Positions 1 to 4,887 of a stretch of DNA of 6,680 nt are shown piece after piece. Location: contig JAADYZ010000340.1 of NCBI GenBank assembly GCA_010092775.1, forward strand, positions 1-6,680, written 5' to 3'. The notes under the pieces were generated by a model. The model saw only the letters and a program-made list of their open reading frames with translations. It had not been told where the DNA came from and did not search any database. This DNA is from Chloroflexota bacterium (GTDB lineage Bacteria > Chloroflexota > Anaerolineae > Aggregatilineales > UBA3940). The translations under genes and the position numbers were made by a program. The stretch's first letter is position 1. Every line of letters begins with the position of its first letter.

Positions 1-2
1 AT

Positions 3-461
3 GTTCGTTTCGATCCTGCGGTTGCGGATGGCTACATGAAACATTATGTGCCTCTGCCCGATGACGTGGCTGCGGCACTTGAAAAGGCGGAGCACAAACA
101 TGTCGAAGGAACGATCGATGGGCACGACTTCCGCCGTGTGTTACATCTTCGCGACGATGGGAGCACCTGCCTGAAGTTTGGCTTGACCTGGCTGAAGCAA
201 GCTGGCCTGGAGATTGACCAGGTTGTCTCAGTCGAGCTAGCGCCGGACTTCGATCCTGATCGTATCGATATGCCGCCCGAGCTACTTGAGGTCTTGCAGC
301 GTGACCCAGATGTGATGGAGGAATTCTCACGTCTGTCCATCAGTCGCCAGAAGACGCTGGCCTATGGAGTCGCCCGCGCCAAGAAGCCCGAAACGCGCTT
401 GCGACGCTCAGAGAAGATTGCTGATGAGCTGCGCGAGGCATGTGATCCCGAACAAGGTTAG
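3..461 (+). CDS. DUF1905 / YdeI-OmdA family protein, 5' end probably outside the window
   Basis: Small soluble protein joining a DUF1905-like N-terminal beta domain to a C-terminal helical YdeI/OmpD-associated (OmdA) domain. Numbering from the ATG at 36 (141 residues), residues 23-70 carry the DUF1905 pattern, with VEGTIDGHDFRRVL followed by a Gly-Leu-x-x-x-x-x-VSVEL strand. Residues 79-133 carry the OmdA pattern, with PPELLEVLQRDPDVMEEFSRL followed by the hallmark AKKPETRLRR. The reading frame stays open to the left edge. The eleven codons before the ATG (VRFDPAVADGY) look like the first strand that usually opens this domain, so the true start is probably upstream. The ATG at 36 also lacks a good ribosome site and is the fallback start. 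The family is linked by name to bacteriocin protection in enterobacteria, but its biochemical activity is not established and should not be transferred here. The gene is followed by a 62-base gap with a -10 box for the next gene. Family assignment is firm; function is unknown. Confidence 0.85.
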   Translation, partial: VRFDPAVADGYMKHYVPLPDDVAAALEKAEHKHVEGTIDGHDFRRVLHLRDDGSTCLKFGLTWLKQAGLEIDQVVSVELAPDFDPDRIDMPPELLEVLQRDPDVMEEFSRLSISRQKTLAYGVARAKKPETRLRRSEKIADELREACDPEQG

Positions 462-474
462 GGGTGGCAAGGGG

Positions 475-480
475 TATAAT
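475..480 (+). promoter_or_regulatory. Candidate -10 box for the 524-1837 membrane protein gene
   Basis: A perfect TATAAT lies 43 bases before the ATG at 524, inside the 62-base gap after the preceding stop codon. The expected -35 position, around 451-458, reads AACAAGGT and does not resemble TTGACA. This is therefore a -10-only match that may be weak or activator-dependent. It would place the transcript start near 487. Confidence 0.45.
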
Positions 481-523
481 CAGCCCATCAGGAACAGGCT
501 CATCGAAGTGAAAGTCAGGGCAT

Positions 524-1837
524 ATGGCCTTTAGCTCCACTCAGAAAACTAGTTTTGCAGTCGCTGCAATTCTTCTCGGTGTCTTCTCTGCCTTGATGGC
601 TTTGGTCCAGGTTCGCACAGCACTGATTGCATTTGGTGCTGGCATCAGTCTGCTGATCGTGATTGGGGTTGGCATTCGCCTCCGACAAGATGCGGTAGGT
701 CAGGATCGTCGGTTGTTGCTAAGGATTGTTGCGGTTGTACTCGGTTTGTTGACGTTGGTGGCTATTCTGGTCGGTGGGGGTCTCTTTCTGCTCTCTTTCC
801 TTTTTGCCGGACGGGCAGCCCCTGAAGGCCTGGATACGCCAGAGTCTGAAACAGGCGAGAATGCGCCTGCCATACCGTTGGTGCTAACCGTTGACGTCCA
901 GGCGGTCGATTGGGTTGAGCCGCACTTTGCCTTACTGATCGAAGGTGAACCCCTTGAGGACCTCTCCCGCGGCTATCCCTGCATGAATGATGTCTCGATT
1001 GCTATGGAACGGGTTGGGTTGGTGCTGCAAGAAGTATCCATCCGCCTGCTTGATCGAGATAGCTGCATTGGCAAGAGCAGCAGCATCTATAACGCTCTGG
1101 ATGTAACGCTTGAGGACTTTCCGCGTGGGGTGTTTCTGGAAGGCGACAATGCACAGAGCCTGACCATCGAACGCTATCGCAATACCGAAACGGTCCGTTG
1201 GACCCAGGACAGCGCTGTTATTCGTTTTACGACCGTCCCTAGCAGCCTGCGACTGTTCCGACCGTTATTGGCGCTGCTCTATGGTGTGGGAGATGTCAGC
1301 GTAGTCGGGTCGATTATTCTGGGTGGTGGCATTTCGGCCCTTTTGGGCGCGGTGGCCCAGCCTGTGTCACGGGCTTTCTTCTCAAGTAAACTGGCTGAGA
1401 GCTTGGGCATTGCAGTCCCAGACGGGATCCACGTGCATGTAGAGGGGGATGCAGGCAGCATCTCTATCGCCGGGCGAGACCTGACGATTGATGAGAGCGA
1501 AACGGTTATGGGAGACAAAATCTCAGTTGGATCAATCTCCGATTCGTCCGGCGTGGCCGTCGGTTCTGGCGCAGTTGCTCAGGTTGGTTCAGCATATAGA
1601 TTGGATTGGCTGGGCATCGGTGAGGACGCTCCGCCGGAGCTACAGCAAGCACTAAGGGTTCTGCAGGAGCAGGTTGTTCAAGCGAATCCAGATGCGGCGG
1701 CGCTGCGCCAAGCGCTCGATTCGCTTCAGACGGCGCATCCTCGCAACATCGACGCGGTGTTTGCTTGGCTTGCAGACCAGGGCAGCCCGTTGGCGCGGCA
1801 GATCGTTGGAGCCTGGCAGCAGGAGCAAAACAAGTAA
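524..1837 (+). CDS. Four-helix membrane protein with outside domain and glycine-rich cytoplasmic tail, function unknown
   Basis: A 437-residue protein I cannot assign to a named family. Predicted membrane segments lie at about residues 11-29, 32-51, 65-93 and 258-279. The basic loop at 52-63 (RLRQDAVGQDRR) suggests the N-terminus, the second loop and the C-terminus are cytoplasmic, with residues 94-245 outside. That outside domain starts with an acidic linker (GLDTPESETGENAP) and holds the only two cysteines, Cys153 and Cys181, a plausible disulfide. After the fourth helix come short strands at 302-352, including VHVEGDAGSISIAGRD and then GDKISVGSIS with SSGVAVGSGA. A helical tail follows at about 369-437 (PPELQQALRVLQEQVV onward). 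I recall similar Gly-rich 'GRD...GDKI.VG.I...GVAIG' segments in multidomain proteins of Chloroflexota and Cyanobacteria, often next to small helical domains, but cannot verify this here. The start is the first in-frame ATG after a TGA at 509-511. The ribosome site (AGGG at 517-520) is weak and close. A hairpin follows the stop. A sensor or scaffold role is only a guess. Confidence 0.88.
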   Translation: MAFSSTQKTSFAVAAILLGVFSALMALVQVRTALIAFGAGISLLIVIGVGIRLRQDAVGQDRRLLLRIVAVVLGLLTLVAILVGGGLFLLSFLFAGRAAPEGLDTPESETGENAPAIPLVLTVDVQAVDWVEPHFALLIEGEPLEDLSRGYPCMNDVSIAMERVGLVLQEVSIRLLDRDSCIGKSSSIYNALDVTLEDFPRGVFLEGDNAQSLTIERYRNTETVRWTQDSAVIRFTTVPSSLRLFRPLLALLYGVGDVSVVGSIILGGGISALLGAVAQPVSRAFFSSKLAESLGIAVPDGIHVHVEGDAGSISIAGRDLTIDESETVMGDKISVGSISDSSGVAVGSGAVAQVGSAYRLDWLGIGEDAPPELQQALRVLQEQVVQANPDAAALRQALDSLQTAHPRNIDAVFAWLADQGSPLARQIVGAWQQEQNK

Positions 1838-1851
1838 GTTGGGATCGAATC

Positions 1852-1884
1852 ACAGGTGGGCATCACTGAGCGATACCCACCTGT
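1852..1884 (+). terminator. Hairpin, probable intrinsic terminator of the membrane protein gene
   Basis: A 13-pair stem (1852-1864 with 1872-1884) has one C/A mismatch at 1861/1875 and a 7-base loop, ACTGAGC. The arms are ACAGGTGGG and CCCACCTGT plus ATC/GAT. It sits 14 bases after the TAA at 1835-1837. The following + strand sequence, TGTCGTCTTGTATCT, is moderately T-rich but not a clean T run. It also lies just beyond the 3' end of the convergent tRNA. On the minus strand the bases after the stem are not T-rich, so it suits the + transcript better. Confidence 0.6.
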
Positions 1885-1901
1885 TGTCGTCTTGTATCTA
1901 G

Positions 1902-1989
1902 CGGAGCGGGTGGGATTTGAACCCACGGAGGGGGATACCCTCACGCGCTCTCCAGGCGCGCGCATTAGGCCGGACTATGCTACCGCTCC
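1902..1989 (-). tRNA. tRNA-Ser (anticodon GGA)
   Basis: An 88-base class II tRNA that decodes UCC and UCU. Read on the minus strand, the acceptor arms GGAGCGG (1989-1983) and CCGCTCC (1909-1903) pair fully. The D stem is GCAT/ATGC. The anticodon stem CGCGC/GCGCG encloses the loop CTGGAGA, with anticodon GGA at 1953-1951. The long variable arm pairs GAGGG with CCCTC, as expected for serine. The T stem GTGGG/CCCAC encloses TTCAAAT. The discriminator base at 1902 is G, the serine identity base. The 3' CCA is not encoded (the next bases read CTA), so it must be added by nucleotidyltransferase. The loop base after the anticodon is G rather than the more common A. Confidence 0.97.
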
Positions 1990-2000
1990 AGTGACGGATC

Positions 2001-2029
2001 ATTTTAGCGTCGAATGGGCGACTTGTCTA
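2001..2029 (-). promoter_or_regulatory. Promoter of the tRNA-Ser gene
   Basis: On the minus strand TAGACA (2029-2024, five of six matches to TTGACA) is followed after exactly 17 bases by TAAAAT (2006-2001, five of six matches to TATAAT). Transcription would start near 1994, about five bases before the mature tRNA 5' end at 1989. This suits a singly transcribed tRNA with a very short 5' leader. It lies in the 56-base gap after the acetyltransferase stop codon. Confidence 0.7.
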
Positions 2030-2045
2030 ACTCCTCGGCGCATTC

Positions 2046-2636
2046 TCAGAGATGGGCGGCGAGGTAGTCCGCATGCAGCAGTCCGAACCAGTTTTCATCC
2101 CAATACTTGTCTTTGTAGAAGATGCGCTGGCGGAAACAACCCTCGAACTGAAAGCCCAATTTACGCAGCAGCGCCTGCGAGCCAGGGTTGTCGTCATCCG
2201 TCGCGGCCTCAACGCGATTGAGGCCGACCTCTGTGAAGCCATAATCGATGATGCGGGAGCAGGCTTCAGTCATGATCCCTTTCCGCCAGTAGCGGCGATT
2301 GAGTTCATAACCCAGTTCGCAGCGGCGGGCGGCATCATCAAAACGGTAGAAGCCCAGCGAGCCAATCGATCGGTCACCCTCAGCTTTGAGAGTGATGATC
2401 CAGCGGACGCCTTGTCGGCGTTCATGATAGCCTAGCAAGTCTTCAATAAGCTGTTGGGTTTGCGTCTCCGCCTTATGTGGGACATCTGCTCCGTAGTAGA
2501 TCATCGCCTGCGCGTCGCCAAACACTTCAAACATGGCAGGGCTATCTGACCGTCGTAAGTCGCGCAGGATCAGACGCTCCGTTTCCAGGATGGGGAAGGG
2601 TGCGAACAACTTGTCTAGATCGAGGGTGCTCTTCAT
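2046..2636 (-). CDS. GNAT family N-acetyltransferase, RimJ/RimL type
   Basis: A 196-residue cytoplasmic protein with the GNAT fold (Acetyltransf_3 type), expected to move an acetyl group from acetyl-CoA to an amine. The substrate cannot be told from sequence. Relatives include the ribosomal protein N-terminal acetyltransferases RimJ and RimL, but most such paralogues have other targets. Visible hallmarks are the N-terminal strand ETERLILRDLRRSD (18-31), the strand RSIGSLGFYRFDD (89-101), the ELGYEL strand (107-112), the acetyl-CoA pyrophosphate loop RRYWRKGIMTEA (114-125, the Q/R-x-x-G-x-G/A position), and the closing segment NPGSQALLRKLGFQFEG (150-166), whose Asn and LxKxGF pattern are typical. 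The length is normal for the family. The start ATG has a weak ribosome site (GAGTGAG, 5 bases away). It lies 38 bases after purE on the same strand, with no terminator between, so co-transcription is likely. Confidence 0.93.
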   Translation of the reverse strand: MKSTLDLDKLFAPFPILETERLILRDLRRSDSPAMFEVFGDAQAMIYYGADVPHKAETQTQQLIEDLLGYHERRQGVRWIITLKAEGDRSIGSLGFYRFDDAARRCELGYELNRRYWRKGIMTEACSRIIDYGFTEVGLNRVEAATDDDNPGSQALLRKLGFQFEGCFRQRIFYKDKYWDENWFGLLHADYLAAHL

Positions 2637-2674
2637 ATTGACTCACTCGCGTTGAAAGGCCGCGCTTGATGCCT

Positions 2675-3163
2675 TTACTCGTGTGGCAGGTTTTCATTTT
2701 TGGCGCGTGATGCCGCCGCCATGTCGTTCTTATATGCGATCAGGTCATCACGCAAGTCAGGATCGCTGGTCGCAATAATCTCAACCGCCAGCAAACCGGC
2801 ATTCTGGGCATTGCCAATCGCGACCGTTGCAACCGGCACTCCACGCGGCATTTGCACAATCGATAGGAGGGAGTCGAGGCCGCTCAATGCTTTGCTCTCG
2901 ACTGGAACGCCAATCACGGGCAGCGGTGAATAGGCCGCCAACATCCCTGGCAGATGCGCCGCGCCCCCTGCCCCTGCGATGATGACCTTCAGGCCTCGCA
3001 GGTGGGCGTTCATGCCATAGTCGGCCATGTCTTGCGGTGTGCGATGCGCCGATACAACCCGCACTTCGTACGCCACATGAAAATCGCGCAGAACCTCAAC
3101 CGCTGCTTGCATCGTCGGGTAGTCGCTATCGCTGCCCATCACCACGCCCACCAGTGGAGACAT
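2675..3163 (-). CDS. purE: N5-carboxyaminoimidazole ribonucleotide mutase (class I PurE)
   Basis: PurE carries out a step of de novo purine synthesis, rearranging N5-CAIR (made by PurK) to CAIR in the cytoplasm. Class I enzymes form octamers. The 162-residue length is normal. The signature elements are all present: GVVMGSDSD near the N-terminus (phosphate and substrate binding), VVSAHRTP with the catalytic-region His, AGAGGAAHLPGM, PVIGVPV, and MPRGVPVATVAIGNAQNAGLLA. I chose the ATG at 3163 because AGGGGG (3174-3169) sits 5 bases before it. A GTG at 3169 would add two residues but would abut that ribosome site. The ordinary partner purK is not adjacent in the window. An acetyltransferase gene follows 38 bases downstream, and a divergent membrane protein gene lies upstream. 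Confidence 0.98.
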   Translation of the reverse strand: MSPLVGVVMGSDSDYPTMQAAVEVLRDFHVAYEVRVVSAHRTPQDMADYGMNAHLRGLKVIIAGAGGAAHLPGMLAAYSPLPVIGVPVESKALSGLDSLLSIVQMPRGVPVATVAIGNAQNAGLLAVEIIATSDPDLRDDLIAYKNDMAAASRAKNENLPHE

Positions 3164-3198
3164 CGGCACCCCCTTTTTGTGTTTGGTAAACTATAGCT

Positions 3199-3228
3199 AG
3201 TATCCGTTAGACTCTAGGGTCTTGGCAA
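3199..3228 (-). promoter_or_regulatory. Candidate purE promoter
   Basis: On the minus strand TTGCCA (3228-3223, five of six matches to the -35 consensus) and GATACT (3204-3199, four of six matches to the -10) are 18 bases apart. The transcript would begin near 3192, giving a leader of about 30 bases that holds the AGGGGG ribosome site. A second possible -10, TATAGT at 3195-3190, lacks a matching -35. No riboswitch-sized leader is available. Confidence 0.4.
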
Positions 3229-3233
3229 ACATC

Positions 3234-3239
3234 AAGGGG
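3234..3239 (+). promoter_or_regulatory. Ribosome binding site deciding the DUF4013 gene start
   Basis: AAGGGG lies 6 bases before the ATG at 3246, and the in-frame TTG at 3222 has no comparable purine run before it. This favours the shorter 246-residue product. Confidence 0.7.
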
Positions 3240-3245
3240 CACAGC

Positions 3246-3986
3246 ATGGATTTTCTGCGAGCGTTGACGTTTCCCGTCAGCGTCAAAGGATGGCTTAGGC
3301 CAGCGCTAACGGCGGTATTGGTCCAGTTTATCCCGATGGTTGGGACAGCCGCCGTGGCGGGGTGGCTTTACAAGATATTTCTCCAGACGCACAGCGATCC
3401 ACATGCCGATCATGGCCTGCCGCGCTGGGACAATTTGATCGAAATCCTGGGGAACGGGCTGACCCTGATCATCTCGTTCTTGGTGTTCTTGCTTCCCCTG
3501 GTGTTGTTCTTCATTGCGGATCTCTTTGCAGCCTTCTTATCCACGTTGGCGACCGGGCTTCTGGGTGAGGAAGTCAGCACCTTTATGCGTGGCCTGGTGA
3601 CCGGTCAGTACGAGGCAATCTTTGTCGCTATTGGCGCCCTTTTCACCATCGCGTACATGATTCCCATGTTCATCGTCTATTGGGCCGCGTTGATGCGGTT
3701 TGAGAACAGCGGAAGTTTTCTGGCCTTTATGGAGTTCACTGAGAATCTCCAGCTTGCCTGGGATTACCGCGAGCAGTTTATTCTGGCGTTTTTGTTCGTC
3801 GTGATCGGTGGCGTGATGACCGTCGTGATCTTCACCATATCGGTCGTCGGACTGTTTCTGATCTTCCCCTTCTTTGGTGGCTTCATGGCGCATATCGTTG
3901 GCCAGTTGGCCGCGCAGATCGATGCCGCCGGGGATACTGATCCTGTGCAGCCGATGGTTGCCGCTACGACGCGTCGGTCTGGCTAA
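3246..3986 (+). CDS. DUF4013 family integral membrane protein
   Basis: A 246-residue polytopic membrane protein of the DUF4013 family, whose function is unknown. The family pattern is clear at the start: MDFLRALTFPVSVKGWLRPAL, a hydrophobic helix, AGWLYKIF (38-45), then GLPRWDNLIEILGNGL (57-72), matching the usual 'LPxWdd...l...G' motif before the second membrane segment. Predicted membrane segments are at about 17-40, 72-104, 123-152 and 178-213; the longer ones may be helical hairpins. The tail from 224 is short and polar. I chose the ATG at 3246 because AAGGGG (3234-3239) is 6 bases before it. A TTG at 3222 would add eight residues without a ribosome site and would break the family's usual start. 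The gene is divergent from purE, and its 3' end overlaps the convergent gene by 23 bases. Confidence 0.92.
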   Translation: MDFLRALTFPVSVKGWLRPALTAVLVQFIPMVGTAAVAGWLYKIFLQTHSDPHADHGLPRWDNLIEILGNGLTLIISFLVFLLPLVLFFIADLFAAFLSTLATGLLGEEVSTFMRGLVTGQYEAIFVAIGALFTIAYMIPMFIVYWAALMRFENSGSFLAFMEFTENLQLAWDYREQFILAFLFVVIGGVMTVVIFTISVVGLFLIFPFFGGFMAHIVGQLAAQIDAAGDTDPVQPMVAATTRRSG

Positions 3987-4881
3987 GCGAACGAGGGGTT
4001 TCCGGCCCGCTTGGGCCAATGCCTAGCCAGGTCGCCAATCCGAAACCCAAGGCTGAACCCAACAAAGCCGCCCACACAGTAGAGCCAATTGCCAGACCAC
4101 CCTCTCCGTACCACAGCGAAGTGAGTGCCACCAACAGTATGATCACAATAGTCGCCCGAATGCGGTTCTTGTGGAGCGGTTTTTGGGTCGCATCACTCAA
4201 GCTGATCGGGTCGCTACACAGGACGACATAACCCAGGCTCAACACCACAACAACGGCAGCCGAAACCAGCATCCATACTGGTACAGCCGGAAACGGTGGG
4301 AAACCGCTGACAATCACCGTTCCGATGCTAAGCGCTAAGCTGACCCCGGCAAAGGCCCAATGGGCGGGATATGGATCATCTAGTAGGGCATCAAGGGCAA
4401 AGGCCACTGCGGTGATCAGCCCCATTAACCAGGTGCCTTCCAAGATAAGTGTGCCAAGCAGGATGACAATCACCGCGATCGAGTCGAAAACCTTGAAAGC
4501 CAGGCCGGTGGATCGGCTAAGCAAGCGTGCCAACACCAGACCGAGCGCGACGATCAGGAAGTTTGGCGGCCCCAAAATCAACAGCCCAACAATGGCGAAG
4601 CCGCCCGCAAGGAAAGAAGACAGAATATGGTCTGGGTCCAGTTCCCGACCAAGCGCCCAGGCTATGAACCATGAAAAGGCTCCTGACACCCCCCATAAGG
4701 CAATCTCGCGGATGGGGAGACCATTGAGTAGGGCTACCCCAGCAGCTACTAGGGCGAATACTACGACAAGAATGGCCGCGATCAAGTTCGAGGGATAGCG
4801 CGGATCGAGCGGGCGACCCAGAGACGAGACCTCATAGCCACGCTCCGTCGCACGTTCAATCATCTCATTGAAAGATGACAC
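3964..4881 (-). CDS. Ten-helix membrane protein of unknown function
   Basis: A 305-residue, strongly hydrophobic protein with about ten predicted membrane segments, near 33-53, 57-77, 86-104, 107-120, 132-147, 151-166, 174-193, 199-222, 241-257 and 263-288. A polar N-terminus of about 30 residues (start SSFNEMIERATERGYE) and a short polar tail complete it. I cannot name a family. The most distinctive stretch is AWALGRELDPDHILSSF (74-90), which joins the second and third helices and combines charged residues with helix ends, so it may be a functional motif. A second charged turn is ALDALLDDPYPAHW (162-175). The start is a GTG at 4881, with the purine-rich AGAGGAAGAG inside the last codons of the preceding TPR gene, which ends 6 bases earlier. 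An ATG six codons later (4863) is a possible alternative. The gap and buried ribosome site point to coupled translation with the TPR protein. A transporter role is possible, but nothing in the sequence shows it. Confidence 0.88.
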   Translation of the reverse strand: MSSFNEMIERATERGYEVSSLGRPLDPRYPSNLIAAILVVVFALVAAGVALLNGLPIREIALWGVSGAFSWFIAWALGRELDPDHILSSFLAGGFAIVGLLILGPPNFLIVALGLVLARLLSRSTGLAFKVFDSIAVIVILLGTLILEGTWLMGLITAVAFALDALLDDPYPAHWAFAGVSLALSIGTVIVSGFPPFPAVPVWMLVSAAVVVVLSLGYVVLCSDPISLSDATQKPLHKNRIRATIVIILLVALTSLWYGEGGLAIGSTVWAALLGSALGFGLATWLGIGPSGPETPRSLSQTDAS

Positions 4882-4887
4882 AGTCGT

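Noticed and set aside
1902..1989. tRNA-Ser as an integration site for a mobile element
   Set aside because: No integrase, no repeated copy of the tRNA 3' end and no change in gene style were seen within the window.
2007..2040. Terminator between the acetyltransferase gene and the tRNA
   Set aside because: No stem longer than a few pairs and no T run could be found; the stretch is better explained as the tRNA promoter.
1856..2221. Open frame on the + strand across the tRNA and acetyltransferase end
   Set aside because: It runs through the tRNA-Ser gene and antisense to a clear acetyltransferase, has no family-like residues and no ribosome site.
2052..2435. 127-codon + strand frame opposite the acetyltransferase
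   Set aside because: It lies entirely antisense to a well-supported gene and shows no recognisable domain.
3164..3169. GTG start for purE two codons before the ATG
   Set aside because: It would sit directly against the AGGGGG ribosome site, which is correctly spaced for the ATG at 3163.
3222..3245. TTG start extending the DUF4013 protein by eight residues
   Set aside because: There is no ribosome site before it, while the ATG at 3246 has AAGGGG at a good distance and matches the family's usual beginning.
3537..4019. 160-codon minus strand frame opposite the DUF4013 gene
   Set aside because: It is antisense to a gene with clear family features and membrane helices; its composition is typical of a shadow frame.
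4325..4798. 157-codon + strand frame opposite the ten-helix membrane protein
   Set aside because: It is a shadow of a hydrophobic gene read backwards, basic and low in complexity, with no ribosome site or family pattern.
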